Of a stretch of 64,000 nucleotides of DNA, positions 32,634 to 41,481 are shown in pieces. The notes under the pieces were generated by a model that was given only the letters and a program-made list of their open reading frames with translations, searched no databases and was not told the origin of the DNA. The position numbers and the translations under genes were made by a program. The stretch covers positions 1 to 64,000 of the forward strand of contig JAFAEL010000095.1 in NCBI GenBank assembly GCA_023423995.1, written 5' to 3'. Origin of the DNA: Pseudomonadota bacterium (lineage in GTDB: Bacteria; Pseudomonadota; Alphaproteobacteria; Rhizobiales; Beijerinckiaceae). Every line of letters starts with the position of its first letter. Positions within the stretch are counted from its first letter, which is position 1.

Positions 32634-32945
32634 TCAGCGCCACTCGGTCCAGCTAATCGGCATCACGGGCCATTCCGCGAGTTCGCGGATCGGCTCGCCC
32701 GGCTCGGTGCGCGGCTGCCAGTGCCGGCCCCGGCCGTGCCGGACGGCGCCTTCCAGGCTGCCGCGCGTGAGGCCGATGTCGTGGAGGGCGCGGCCATCCA
32801 GCGACTGCAGATGGGCCAGGTCCCGGCGCAGCTGCCACTCGGCGAGAAGAGCTCCGGCCAGCTGGCGGAGCCTTGCCGCGAGCCCTGCCGTGCTGGCCCG
32901 GCCAAGGCCGGTCTCTTCCCGGAACGCGACGATCGAACTCGACAT
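32634..32945 (-). CDS. DUF1127 family small protein
   Basis: A 103-residue protein whose core LLAEWQLRRDLAHLQSLDGR and ALHDIGLTRGSLEGAVRHGR is the DUF1127 (YjiS-like) motif. Short DUF1127 proteins in alphaproteobacteria are Arg-rich RNA-related regulators of phosphate and carbon metabolism; longer ones like this are less studied. Its C-terminus (GEPIRELAEWPVMPISWTEWR) is Trp-rich. The ATG follows GAGGAGGACGCC. It is divergent from a LysR gene, with an inverted repeat between the two starts, so the LysR protein probably controls it. Confidence 0.85.
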   Translation of the reverse strand: MSSSIVAFREETGLGRASTAGLAARLRQLAGALLAEWQLRRDLAHLQSLDGRALHDIGLTRGSLEGAVRHGRGRHWQPRTEPGEPIRELAEWPVMPISWTEWR

Positions 32946-33014
32946 GGCGTCCTCCTCGGACCTTCAGGCTTGCCCATCCGGGCCGGTGTGATCCTGAGGT
33001 AGGACAGCGGCTTG

Positions 33015-33040
33015 CATAATGGAAACGAATGTTCATTATG
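33015..33040. promoter_or_regulatory. Inverted repeat between DUF1127 and LysR genes
   Basis: Perfect 7-base arms CATAATG and CATTATG with a 12-base spacer. A further GCATAA half-site occurs at 33044-33049. Location between divergent genes, one of them a LysR regulator, fits a LysR operator. Confidence 0.5.
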
Positions 33041-33073
33041 TCTCGCATAACGACCTCTAATGCGAGCAGCCGG

Positions 33074-33940
33074 ATGCGCAACCTCGATGTCGGGCAATTG
33101 CGGGCCTTCGTAACCGTGGTCGAAACCGGCGGGATGACGGCGGCCGGGAACGTCCTCAACCTGACCCAGGCGGCCGTGAGCCAGCAGGTGAAGAAGCTCG
33201 AGGACGCGTTCGACTGCCAGCTGGTGGAGCGCGAGCGCCGGGGCATCACGCTGACCGATGCCGGCGAGCGGGTTTTCGGCCGGGCGAAGCGCCTGCTCGC
33301 ATTGAACGACGAGATCTGGAGCGAGATGACCACGGAGGTCTATTCCGGCCAGATCCGGCTCGGCGTGCCCTACGATCTCGTGGCGATCTATCTGCCGGGC
33401 GTGCTGCGGGCCTTCTCCCGCGCCCACCCGCGGGTCGAGATCACGCTCGTCTGCAAGGCGTCGCGGACCCTCAAGGCGGCCCTGCTGGCAGGCGAGCTCG
33501 ATATCGCGCTCGTCGAGGAGCCCGTGGCGGGCGGCGAGGGCGAGCTGCTCGCGACGGACCGGCTCGTCTGGGTGGGGGCGTTGGGCGGGGAGGCCTACAA
33601 CAAGCGGCCGCTGCCGGTCGCCTCCTGCGAGAACTGCGCCTTCAGGCCCACCATCTTCGAGGCGCTGCGCCAGGCGGACATCCCGTTCCGGGTCGTGACG
33701 GACGTCTCCAACCTCGACGCTTCGAGCGCGACCGTGCAGACCGACCTCGCCGTCGTGGCGGCGCTCGCCAGCACCGTGCCGGTCGGTGCGACCGTGCTCG
33801 GGCCGTCCTCCGGACTTCCGGGGCTGCCGCCCTTCTCGATCAATCTCTATCTCGCCCGCGCGGGCGTCTCGGCGCCGGTGGCCGCGCTGGCGGAGGGGCT
33901 GCGCGGCGCCTTTGTCGGCCGGAGCCAGAAAGCCGCCTGA
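33074..33940 (+). CDS. LysR family transcriptional regulator
   Basis: A 288-residue LysR regulator. The N-terminal winged helix is clear (LDVGQLRAFVTVVETGGMTA, then NLTQAAVSQQVKKLEDAF), followed by the periplasmic-binding-like effector domain from about residue 90. I chose the ATG at 33074 (MRNLDVGQL), the normal family start; earlier in-frame ATGs at 33029 and 33038 fall within the inverted repeat at 33015-33040, so they are less likely, though the ribosome site at 33074 is weak. Divergent from the DUF1127 gene, its probable target. The effector is unknown. Confidence 0.88.
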   Translation: MRNLDVGQLRAFVTVVETGGMTAAGNVLNLTQAAVSQQVKKLEDAFDCQLVERERRGITLTDAGERVFGRAKRLLALNDEIWSEMTTEVYSGQIRLGVPYDLVAIYLPGVLRAFSRAHPRVEITLVCKASRTLKAALLAGELDIALVEEPVAGGEGELLATDRLVWVGALGGEAYNKRPLPVASCENCAFRPTIFEALRQADIPFRVVTDVSNLDASSATVQTDLAVVAALASTVPVGATVLGPSSGLPGLPPFSINLYLARAGVSAPVAALAEGLRGAFVGRSQKAA

Positions 33941-34024
33941 CGGACACGAGACGGAAACCAAGTTCGGACTAGGACGAGATCACGCCGGGCACGCAGCCGA
34001 TCGCGCCCGGACCGGAGGCATGGA

Positions 34025-35020
34025 ATGGAGGTCTCGCTCGGGTTGAACGTCTTCGTGGTCGCCCTCGTGATCCTGGTCATCGTGACCATCGCGGCGGGCG
34101 TCAGGACGGTGCCCCAGGGGCATGTCTACACGGTCGAGCGCTTCGGCCGGTATTCGCGCTCCCTCTCGGCCGGCCTCGGCCTGATCGTGCCGTATGTCGA
34201 GCGGATCGGGCACAAGGTGAACATCATGGAGCAGGTGCTCGACATCCCGAGCCAGGAGGCGTTCACGCGCGACAATGCCGGCGTCAGGATAGACGCCGCC
34301 GCCTTCTACCAAGTGCTGGACGCCCCGCGTGCCTCCTACGAGGTCTCGGATCTGCAGCAGGCGCTGCTCGTTCTCACGATGACGAACATCCGCACGGTGG
34401 TCGGCTCGATGGACCTCGACCAGCTCCTCTCGCACCGGGACGAGATCAACGAGCGGCTGCTGCGCGTCATGGATGCCGCCGCCTCGCCCTGGGGCGTGAA
34501 GGTGACCCGCATAGAGATCAAGGACATCCTGCCGCCGGCCGACCTCGCCGGCGCCATGGCCCGCCAGATGAAGGCCGAGCGCGAGAAGCGCGCGGCGGTG
34601 CTCGAGGCGGAGGGGCTGCGCCAGGCGGAGGTGCTCCGTGCCGAGGGCCAGAAGCAGGCCCAGATCCTGGCCGCCGAGGGCCGGAAGGAGGCCGCCTTCA
34701 GGGACGCGGAGGCTCGCGAGCGCCTGGCCGAGGCGGAAGCCAAGGCAACCGGCATGCTGTCCGACGCGATCGGCCGGGGCGACATAGCGGCGGCGAATTT
34801 CCTGGTCGCGGAAAAGTACGTCGAGGCCATGAAGGCGATCGCGACCGCCCCGAACCAGAAAGTCGTCGTGGTGCCGATCGAGGCGGCTGCGCTGGCTGGC
34901 ACGCTGGGCGGCATCGCCGAGATCACGCGCTCCGTCTTCGGCAGCGACGGAGCGGGCGGCCAGGCGAGGCCGCGCGCAGGCCGGAGCCTGCCGCCCTCCT
35001 CGCCCCCGCCGGCGGCCTGA
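34025..35020 (+). CDS. SPFH/Band-7 membrane protein (QmcA/paraslipin type)
   Basis: A 331-residue protein with one N-terminal membrane segment (LNVFVVALVILVIVTIAAGV), then the SPFH domain (VPQGHVYTVERFGRYSRSL to about residue 190) and a long charged coiled coil (EREKRAAVLEAEGLRQAEVL, repeated EAEG/RAEGQ units to about 245). Such proteins form large membrane-bound ring assemblies and affect membrane organisation or FtsH proteolysis. The next gene, three bases away, is an NfeD protein, its usual partner. The Pro/Ser-rich C-terminus is variable. Confidence 0.93.
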   Translation: MEVSLGLNVFVVALVILVIVTIAAGVRTVPQGHVYTVERFGRYSRSLSAGLGLIVPYVERIGHKVNIMEQVLDIPSQEAFTRDNAGVRIDAAAFYQVLDAPRASYEVSDLQQALLVLTMTNIRTVVGSMDLDQLLSHRDEINERLLRVMDAAASPWGVKVTRIEIKDILPPADLAGAMARQMKAEREKRAAVLEAEGLRQAEVLRAEGQKQAQILAAEGRKEAAFRDAEARERLAEAEAKATGMLSDAIGRGDIAAANFLVAEKYVEAMKAIATAPNQKVVVVPIEAAALAGTLGGIAEITRSVFGSDGAGGQARPRAGRSLPPSSPPPAA

Positions 35021-35023
35021 GCC

Positions 35024-35464
35024 ATGTTCGACGAGGTCGGGCTGCAGCCCTGGATATGGCTGGTCCTCGGCCTCCTGCTCATCGGGCTGGAGACCGTGGT
35101 GCCCGGGATCTTCCTCCTCTGGCTCGGGATCGCGGCGATCCTCACGGGACTGGTCGATGCCGCCTTCGACCTGTCATGGCAGGCCTCCTTCGTCACCTTC
35201 GCGGTCCTGTCTCTCGCCGCCGTCCTCATCGGGCGGGCCCTGACCTGGCGCGGCAGCGCGGGCGGCGCCGGATCCCTGAACCGGCGTGCGGAAAGCCTGA
35301 TCGGCCGACGCTTCACACTGGACCGGCCGATCGTCTCCGGCGAGGGGCGGATCAAGGTCGACGACACGGTCTGGCGCATCATCGGGCCGGACCTCCCGGC
35401 CGGCCGGGATGTCGTCGTCCGCGGGCTCGAAGGCGCCACCCTCGTCGTCGAGGCCGCGTCCTGA
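35024..35464 (+). CDS. NfeD family membrane protein (YbbJ type)
   Basis: A 146-residue short NfeD protein with two to three membrane segments (LVLGLLLIGLETVVPGIFLL, then AAILTGLVDAAF and VTFAVLSLAAVLIG) and a C-terminal OB-like domain (GEGRIKVDDTVWRIIGPDLP and GRDVVVRGLEGATLVVE). Short NfeD proteins act with SPFH proteins such as the one encoded immediately upstream. The two genes are certainly one operon. No serine protease domain is present. Confidence 0.92.
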   Translation: MFDEVGLQPWIWLVLGLLLIGLETVVPGIFLLWLGIAAILTGLVDAAFDLSWQASFVTFAVLSLAAVLIGRALTWRGSAGGAGSLNRRAESLIGRRFTLDRPIVSGEGRIKVDDTVWRIIGPDLPAGRDVVVRGLEGATLVVEAAS

Positions 35465-35564
35465 CGCGCACGCAGCCGAGCACGCGGACGCGGTCGCTTG
35501 CGCGCAGGGCTGGTGAGGCCCATCATCCCGTGACGGGCTCATGACGGCCGAGGCGGGAGGCAGG

Positions 35565-35936
35565 ATGAACGAGGGCGAGCAGCCTGAGATATTGCGCAGC
35601 GGCGGCCACGTGGTGCCGTTCCCGGCCGCCGCCCCGAAAACCCAGGTCACCTTCAGCCGTGACGAGTTGCGCCTGATCCTCAACGTCTACGGCCGCATGG
35701 TCGCGGAGGGGGAGTGGCGCGACTATGCCATGGATTTCGAACGGGACCGGGCGGTCTTCTCCGTCTTCCGCCGCGCCTCGGAGATGCCGCTCTACCGGAT
35801 CGTGAAGGAGCCCTCCCTCGCGAGGCGCCAGGGCGCCTATTCGGTGGTGGCGGCGGGCGGGCGCGTGCTCAAGCGCGGCCACGAGCTCGACCGGGTGGTG
35901 CGCGTGCTGGAGCCGCTGCGGGTGGTGGCGAACTAG
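35565..35936 (+). CDS. DUF2794 family protein
   Basis: A 123-residue soluble protein of the alphaproteobacterial DUF2794 family. The core VTFSRDELRLILNVYGRMVA and EWRDYAMDFERDRAVFSVFR, with PLYRIVKEPSLARRQGAYSV, is highly characteristic. Function is unknown. I chose the ATG at 35565, which has GGGAGG upstream; an ATG at 35541 would add eight residues but has no ribosome site. It appears to be a single-gene unit convergent with 36006. Confidence 0.85.
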   Translation: MNEGEQPEILRSGGHVVPFPAAAPKTQVTFSRDELRLILNVYGRMVAEGEWRDYAMDFERDRAVFSVFRRASEMPLYRIVKEPSLARRQGAYSVVAAGGRVLKRGHELDRVVRVLEPLRVVAN

Positions 35937-36005
35937 GGCATGAACCTGCGCGGGGCCTGACCGACCACGCCGACCGAGCTCGGCTGGATCCCGGATTGGA
36001 GCCCG

Positions 36006-36323
36006 TCAGGCGACGCCGAGCGTGCGCTTCGCGTCCGCCACCCGCCGGGGATCGTCGTCGAAGACGTAGCCCTGTTCGAGCAGCCCTAGCGTGTAGCGCT
36101 TGTTGTAGATGAAGGCCCAGACGAGGCCGACCGCGAACCAGAGCAGGCCGGCCGAGAAGGCCGAGGCCACGAGCGAGCCGGCCAGGATCGCGAGCCCGAT
36201 CCAGACGTCGCCGCGCATCAGCGCCGGAAAGCCGCCGAAGAAGAACGACGTCCAGCTGAAGCCGTAATAGCCGGTCCTGACGATACCGGACTGGGGGTGG
36301 CGCAGACGGACCGCGGTGGCCAC
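36006..36323 (-). CDS. DUF2628-type small membrane protein
   Basis: A 105-residue protein with two hydrophobic segments (VWIGLAILAGSLVASAFSAG and LLWFAVGLVWAFIY) flanked by FSWTSFFFGGFPALMRGD and YNKRYTLGLLEQGY. This arrangement, an aromatic pre-segment followed by NKRY, is that of DUF2628 proteins. The start is a GTG at 36323 with GAGGAGAATGCA directly upstream. Function is unknown. It lies downstream of the BI-1 gene but beyond its terminator, so it is probably transcribed separately or by read-through. A longer relative is in the his operon at 56700. Confidence 0.75.
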   Translation of the reverse strand: MATAVRLRHPQSGIVRTGYYGFSWTSFFFGGFPALMRGDVWIGLAILAGSLVASAFSAGLLWFAVGLVWAFIYNKRYTLGLLEQGYVFDDDPRRVADAKRTLGVA

Positions 36324-36372
36324 TGCATTCTCCTCGTTGATCAGATGGGTCTCTGCCCCTTGGGCAAAGAAA

Positions 36373-36395
36373 AACCCCGGCTTTCGGCCGGGGTT
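36373..36395 (-). terminator. Rho-independent terminator of the BI-1 gene
   Basis: Arms AACCCCGGC and GCCGGGGTT (9 bases, perfect) with a 5-base loop, followed on the minus strand by TTTCTTTG. It begins 28 bases after the BI-1 stop codon. Confidence 0.85.
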
Positions 36396-36423
36396 CTGCA
36401 AGGCCAGCCTTGAAGCGGAGCCG

Positions 36424-37206
36424 TTACTCGTTCCGGTTGCCCATGAAGGCGAGCAGGAACTGGAACATGTTGATGAAGTCGAGGTACAGCGTGAGCGCGC
36501 CGTAGACGGACACCTTGGCGGCGGTCTCGCCGTCATAGTTGCCGTACAGGTACATCTCCTTCAGCTTCTGCGTATCGTAGGCGGTGAGGCCCGCGAAGAT
36601 CAGCACGCCGATCGCCGAGATGGCGAACTGGAGCGCGCTCGACGCCAGGAAGATGTTGACCAGCGACGCGAGGATCAGGCCGATCAGGCCCATGATCAGG
36701 AAGGAGCCCATCCCCGACAGCGAACGCTGCGTGGTGTAGCCCCACAGGCTGAGGCCGCCGAAGGCCGCCGCCGTGACGAAGAACGTCTGGACGACGCTCG
36801 CGCCGGTGTAGCGCAGCAGGACCGTCGAGAGCGACGCGCCCATCACGGCCGCGAAGGCCAGGAAGGTCGTGCGCGCCGTCGCGGCGGACATCCTGTCCAT
36901 CCGGAAGCTGAAGAAGAAGATGAAGGCGAGCGGCGCCAGCGCCACGACCCACATCAGGGGCGTGCCGTAGAGGGTGCGACCGAACGCAGTCAGATACTGG
37001 CCGTTCATGCGTGCGGCGGCCTGGGTGGCGTCAGCCGTGACCGCCAGCTTGTTGACGCCCAGCGCGACCAGCGCGGAGACGGCAAGGCCGAGGATCATGT
37101 TGTTGTAGACGCCGAGCATGAAGGAACGGAGGCCCTGATCGACCTCGGCGGTCGTCCGGGCGAACCCCGTGCCGTAGCCGGCCTGGTTCGGGATAAAGGA
37201 AGGCAT
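36424..37206 (-). CDS. Bax inhibitor-1 / YccA family membrane protein
   Basis: A 260-residue inner-membrane protein with seven hydrophobic segments, for example NNMILGLAVSALVALGV, VVALAPLAFIFFFSF and IGVLIFAGLTAYDTQKLKEM. The last piece contains the conserved Tyr-Asp-Thr-Gln of BI-1 proteins, whose Asp belongs to the pH-sensing/Ca2+ site. Bacterial YccA modulates the FtsH protease. The start MPSFIPNQAGYG at 37206 suits the family. A sigma-32-like promoter at 37296-37324 lies upstream and a terminator downstream, making it a heat-inducible single-gene unit if the promoter is real. Confidence 0.92.
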   Translation of the reverse strand: MPSFIPNQAGYGTGFARTTAEVDQGLRSFMLGVYNNMILGLAVSALVALGVNKLAVTADATQAAARMNGQYLTAFGRTLYGTPLMWVVALAPLAFIFFFSFRMDRMSAATARTTFLAFAAVMGASLSTVLLRYTGASVVQTFFVTAAAFGGLSLWGYTTQRSLSGMGSFLIMGLIGLILASLVNIFLASSALQFAISAIGVLIFAGLTAYDTQKLKEMYLYGNYDGETAAKVSVYGALTLYLDFINMFQFLLAFMGNRNE

Positions 37207-37295
37207 GGGAGTCGTCCTCTGGATGGCTCTCAGCGTGTTTGTTCTCGGGAGGATTGCACGCACCCTCCTGCGCCGGACCTCCGGCGATAGACGGA

Positions 37296-37324
37296 ATATG
37301 GGGCCAAGCAGAGTAGACGACAAG
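37296..37324 (-). promoter_or_regulatory. Sigma-32 (RpoH) type promoter of the BI-1 gene
   Basis: On the minus strand CTTGTCG, a 14-base spacer and CCCCATAT match the heat-shock consensus CTTGAAA-N13..15-CCCCATNT; the -10 element is exact. It would start transcription about 80 bases before the ATG at 37206. Confidence 0.65.
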
Positions 37325-37407
37325 GCCTTGCTAAGGTTGTGGCGCCGGAAGACCTCCGTCCCGGCCGGTGCCGAACATCCGACCGCGCGCCAAGGTTAGC
37401 GCTTTCC

Positions 37408-39990
37408 CTATTGGCTGCGCAGGTGGCGGGCGGGCTTCTGGCCGAGGATCCGCCACGTCCCGCCGAGGCCAAGTCCGACGGCGACAACTACCGCCGCGAG
37501 CGCCCACGACGCTGCCGATGCCAGATCGGGCGAGAAGCCGAGCTTCATGATTCGCGTGATGACGAAGTAGGCGGCCCCGGAGCCGGCCAGCAGCCCGAAC
37601 AAGGCCGTGGCGAGGCCGAGCATCCCGTATTCCAGCGCATAGGCGAGGACGAGCTTCGGCCGGGTGGCGCCGAGCGTCTTGAGGATCACGGCGTCGTAGA
37701 CGCGCGCACGGTGGCCGGCCGCGAGGGCGCCGGCCAGGACCAGGACGCTCGCGAGCAGTGCGACGGAGCTCGCGATGCGGATCGCGAAGAGGAGCTGGCC
37801 GACGATGTCGTTGAAGGCCTCGAGCGCGTCCTTCACCCGCACGCTCGTGACGCTCGGGAAGGCGCGCGCGACATCGCGCAGGAGGCGCGGCTCCCCGGCG
37901 GGATCCGCCCCCTTCGGCATCGTGATCGTCATCAGCTCCGTATGGGGCGCGCCCGCGAAGGTGTTGGGCGAGAACACCATGACGAAGTTGATGCCGAGGC
38001 GGCGCCAGTCGATCTTGCGCAGGTTCGCGATGCGCGCCGTGATGGTGCGTCCGAGCACGTTGACGGTCACGGTATCGCCGACGGTCAGGCCGAGGCCGCG
38101 GGCGGCCTCGTCTCCGAAGGACACGAGCGGCGGCCCGCGGTAATCGGCAGGCCACCACTCACCGGCAACCAGCGAAGAGCCGGCGGGGAGCTCCTTCGCG
38201 TAGGTGATGCCCCGGTCGCCGTCGAGCACCCAGGCGACTTCCTGCGCGGCCTTGACCTCGGCAACCGGGATTCCCTTCAGCTCCGTCAGGCGGCCCCGCA
38301 TCATCGGCACGGCCTCCAGGGCCGAGCCCGGCGCCTTCTCGGCCAGGAAGCGCCCGAAGGCCTCGGTCTGGGCGCTCGGCACGTCGATGAAGAAGAAGTT
38401 CGGCGCCCGGTCGGGCAGGGTCGAATGCAGCTCGCGGCTGAGATTGCGGTCGATCACGGCGATCGTGACCAGCAGCGTGATACCGAGCCCGAGCGACAGA
38501 ACGAGGGAGGGCGTGAGGGCGCCCGGCCGGTGCAGGTTGGCGATCGCCAGCCGGACGGACGGATGCCGGACATGCGGCAGCCTGCGGGCGATCGCCATCG
38601 CGGCTTCGGCCACCACGCGCAGCAGGAGAAAGGCGAAGAAGGCCGCGCCGACGAAGACCATCGCGACCCGCCGGTCCTGCGCGGCAACCACGGCGAGGGC
38701 CGTAAGGGCGATCCCGGCGGCGGCCGCCGCGACGAGGTAGCGGGCCCGCGGCCAGCGCCGGTCCGGCGCGATCCGGTCCCGGAACAGGCCGGAGACGGAG
38801 ATGTCGTGCGCGCGGCCCAGCGGCAGGATCGAGAAGGCGAGCGCCGTGAAGAGGCCGTAGAGCACGGCCGCCCCGAGATCGAGCGGCGCGAGGGTGGGGG
38901 TGATCGGGAGCGGCAGGATCGAGCCTGCGAGCGCCGCCGTGCCGAACAGGAGCCCTGCCCCGATCGCGAGACCGATCGCGATGCCGATCAGGGCGATCGC
39001 CATCACCTGGACGAGAAAGACGCCGATCACCGTGCCGCCGGTCGCCCCGAGGCTCTTCAGGATGCCGACCGCGTTCCGCTTGCGGTCCACGAAGGCCGTC
39101 ACGGCATTCGCGACGCCGACCCCGCCGACGAGCAGCGCGGTCAGGCCGACGAGCGTCAGGAATTGCGAGAAGCGCAGGATGTTGTTGGTGAAGCGCGGAT
39201 CGGCGTTGAGCCGCGTGCGGACGTCCCAGCCGGCTTCCGGGACAGCCTTCGCGACGGCCTCGACCGTGGTGGCGAGGTCCGCGTCCGTGTCGCGGCCGGG
39301 CGGCAGCGACAGCCGATAGCTCCAGCGGACCAGGCTCCCGGGCTGCAGGAGGCCCGTCGCCCGCAGGGCGTCCTGGGACAGGATGAGGCGCGGCCCGAAC
39401 CCGATGCCGTTGGCGATCTTGTCCGGTTCCGCGACGAGCCGCGCGCGCAGCTCGAAGGCGGCGCCCCCGACCGTGATGCGGGCGCCGGGCTTCAGGTCGA
39501 GCCGCTCGAAGAGGACCGGATCCGCGATCGCGCCCCAAACGCCGTTCCGCTCGGCCAGCAGGTCCGCGACGGGGCCCGCGGGCTCCGTCTCGAGCGTGCC
39601 GCGGGTCGGGTAGCTCCCGTCGACGGCCTTCGCCTCGACCAGCGCCGCCCCCTCGGGCACGACCGCCATCGCGCGGAGCGTCGCGACCGGTGCGACCTGG
39701 CCCTGGGCGGCGAGTGCCGCCTTCTCCTCGGGAGTCGCCTCGCGCTGGATCAGCGAGAAGGTGGCATCCCCGCCGAGAATGGTCCGGCCCTGGCTCGCCA
39801 CGCCCTCGACGAGGGAGCGCGCGATGGACGCCACCCCGGAGATCGCGCCGACGCCGAGCGCGATGCAGGCGATGAAGACGAAGAAGCCCGCGAGGCCGCC
39901 CCGCAGCTCGCGGAGCGCGAGGCGAAGCACGAGCGGCAGCCCGGCCCTGCCGGGGGGCGAGGAGGAGGCGGCCGGGATGGTGCCGTGCAT
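37408..39990 (-). CDS. ABC transporter permease, FtsX family (YbbP type)
   Basis: An 860-residue inner-membrane protein with two FtsX-type modules. A membrane segment at about residues 30-50 (GGLAGFFVFIACIALGVGAI) is followed by a periplasmic domain, then three segments around residues 280-400 and a second group near the C-terminus (VALLASVLVLAGALAAGHRA, then LGLATALFGLLAGSGAAYFV). The C-terminal end resembles LolC/MacB. YbbP-type proteins work with a YbbA ATPase in export or lipid handling. The ATPase gene lies six bases upstream. Together with divergent tesA this reproduces the tesA-ybbA-ybbP group known from E. coli. Substrate unknown. Confidence 0.92.
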   Translation of the reverse strand: MHGTIPAASSSPPGRAGLPLVLRLALRELRGGLAGFFVFIACIALGVGAISGVASIARSLVEGVASQGRTILGGDATFSLIQREATPEEKAALAAQGQVAPVATLRAMAVVPEGAALVEAKAVDGSYPTRGTLETEPAGPVADLLAERNGVWGAIADPVLFERLDLKPGARITVGGAAFELRARLVAEPDKIANGIGFGPRLILSQDALRATGLLQPGSLVRWSYRLSLPPGRDTDADLATTVEAVAKAVPEAGWDVRTRLNADPRFTNNILRFSQFLTLVGLTALLVGGVGVANAVTAFVDRKRNAVGILKSLGATGGTVIGVFLVQVMAIALIGIAIGLAIGAGLLFGTAALAGSILPLPITPTLAPLDLGAAVLYGLFTALAFSILPLGRAHDISVSGLFRDRIAPDRRWPRARYLVAAAAAGIALTALAVVAAQDRRVAMVFVGAAFFAFLLLRVVAEAAMAIARRLPHVRHPSVRLAIANLHRPGALTPSLVLSLGLGITLLVTIAVIDRNLSRELHSTLPDRAPNFFFIDVPSAQTEAFGRFLAEKAPGSALEAVPMMRGRLTELKGIPVAEVKAAQEVAWVLDGDRGITYAKELPAGSSLVAGEWWPADYRGPPLVSFGDEAARGLGLTVGDTVTVNVLGRTITARIANLRKIDWRRLGINFVMVFSPNTFAGAPHTELMTITMPKGADPAGEPRLLRDVARAFPSVTSVRVKDALEAFNDIVGQLLFAIRIASSVALLASVLVLAGALAAGHRARVYDAVILKTLGATRPKLVLAYALEYGMLGLATALFGLLAGSGAAYFVITRIMKLGFSPDLASAASWALAAVVVAVGLGLGGTWRILGQKPARHLRSQ

Positions 39991-39996
39991 GCTGGC

Positions 39997-40689
39997 CTAG
40001 ATCTCCGCCGCCGGGACGGGTTCTGCGATCCGCCCGGCCCGGAGCCCGACGGTACGATCGCAGCGCGCCGCGAGCGAGGGGTCATGCGTGACGAGGACGA
40101 GCGTCATGCCGCGCTCGCGCTTCAGCGTGAAGAGAAGATCCGCCACGCCCCGCCCGGTCGTCTCGTCGAGATTTCCGGTCGGCTCGTCCGCGACCACGAT
40201 CGCGGGATCCGGCGCGAGGGCGCGCGCGATGGCGACGCGCTGCTGCTCGCCGCCCGAGAGCTGCGCCGGGTAGTGGTGCAGCCGCGCCCCGAGCCCGACC
40301 GTCTCGAGTTCGGCCCGGGCGCGCTCGAATGCGCCCTCGCGGCCGGCGAGCTCGAGCGGCAGGGCGACGTTCTCCAGCGCCGTCATGGTCGGCACGAGGT
40401 GGAAGGACTGGAAGACGATGCCGATGCGGCGGCCGCGCACCCGCGCGAGCGCGTCCTCGCCGAGGCCGGTCAGATCCGCCCCGTCTAGCACCACTCGGCC
40501 GCGATCAGGCCTCTCCAGGCCCGCCAGGACCATGAGAAGCGTCGACTTGCCGGAGCCTGACGGGCCAACGAGGCCCACGGCCTCGCCCGCCGAGACCGAG
40601 AGGCTGATGCCCCGCAGCACGTCGACGCGCGCGGCTCCATCCCCGAGGCTGAGCTGGACATCCTCGAGTTCGATGATCTTGCCTGGCAT
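39997..40689 (-). CDS. ABC transporter ATP-binding protein (YbbA/LolD type)
   Basis: A 230-residue ABC ATPase of the LolD/MacB class. Walker A is [20 protein letters not shown], the Q-loop [20 protein letters not shown], the signature [15 protein letters not shown] and Walker [14 protein letters not shown]; the switch His is in [11 protein letters not shown]. It energises the FtsX-family permease encoded six bases downstream. Its start at 40689 is 45 bases from the divergent tesA start, so the two promoters must overlap or face each other closely. Confidence 0.94.
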   Translation of the reverse strand: MPGKIIELEDVQLSLGDGAARVDVLRGISLSVSAGEAVGLVGPSGSGKSTLLMVLAGLERPDRGRVVLDGADLTGLGEDALARVRGRRIGIVFQSFHLVPTMTALENVALPLELAGREGAFERARAELETVGLGARLHHYPAQLSGGEQQRVAIARALAPDPAIVVADEPTGNLDETTGRGVADLLFTLKRERGMTLVLVTHDPSLAARCDRTVGLRAGRIAEPVPAAEI

Positions 40690-40734
40690 TCACGGAGACC
40701 CGATCTCAGCCCCCGTTCCCAGGGAGAGTGAAAC

Positions 40735-41427
40735 ATGGCGCTGGCTTTGCGCAGCCGGACATATGGGTCGCATCGGGCGCCCGGCAAATGGGGGGCGCTC
40801 GCGATGGCCCTGTTCGTGACCGCGTTGGCAGCTCTCGGCCCGAGAGCCGCAAATGCCGCGCCAGAGCGTACGGTCAAGCTCGTGGCGCTCGGCGACAGCC
40901 TGACGGCCGGGTACAATCTGCCGCAAGCGGCAGCCTTCCCGAGCGTGCTCCAGGCGGCCCTGAAGGCCCGCGGTCACAAGGTCGAGATCGTGAATGCGGG
41001 CGTGTCGGGCGACACCGCGACGGGCGGGCTGGAGCGCGTCGACTGGTCCGTCCCCGACGGCACGGATGGCGTGATCCTCGAACTCGGCGCTAACGACATG
41101 CTGCGCGGGACCGATCCCGACGTGACCCGGCGCGCGCTCGAGACGATCATTACCCGCCTGAAGGAGCGCAACATCCCCGTCATGCTCGCGGGCATGTACG
41201 CGGCCCGCAATCTCGGGCCCGACTACATCCGCCGCTTCGATGCGATCTATCCGGATCTCGCCAAGAAATACGACCTCGTCCTGTATCCGTTCTTCCTCGA
41301 GGGCGTTCAGGGCCAGGCGAAACTGCAGCTCCCGGACGGACTGCACCCCTCGGCGGAGGGCGTGAAGGTCATGGTGGAGGGAATCCTGCCCGCCGTCGAA
41401 ACCTTTCTCGGTCGGCTCAAGGAGTGA
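40735..41427 (+). CDS. tesA: Arylesterase / SGNH hydrolase (TesA type)
   Basis: A 230-residue secreted esterase. A long signal peptide (charged first 18 residues, then [17 protein letters not shown] and cleavage near ANA-AP) precedes the SGNH fold. Block I is [14 protein letters not shown] with the catalytic Ser, block [14 protein letters not shown], block [13 protein letters not shown] and block [10 protein letters not shown] with the catalytic Asp/His. It hydrolyses thioesters or aryl esters in the periplasm. The ATG follows AGGGAGAGTGAAAC. It is divergent from the ABC exporter genes, as in gamma-proteobacteria. Confidence 0.94.
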   Translation: MALALRSRTYGSHRAPGKWGALAMALFVTALAALGPRAANAAPERTVKLVALGDSLTAGYNLPQAAAFPSVLQAALKARGHKVEIVNAGVSGDTATGGLERVDWSVPDGTDGVILELGANDMLRGTDPDVTRRALETIITRLKERNIPVMLAGMYAARNLGPDYIRRFDAIYPDLAKKYDLVLYPFFLEGVQGQAKLQLPDGLHPSAEGVKVMVEGILPAVETFLGRLKE

Positions 41428-41481
41428 TGCCGGCGAACCGTCGGCCGCCTCGGGCGTTCTCGCCAGCGGTAGGAGACCGGA

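Noticed and set aside
37339..40488. A 1049-codon open frame on the plus strand opposite the FtsX/YbbA genes
   Set aside because: It has no recognisable domain and a composition (Arg, Asp, Glu, Gly-rich) typical of antisense frames in GC-rich DNA. The minus-strand genes show clear motifs.
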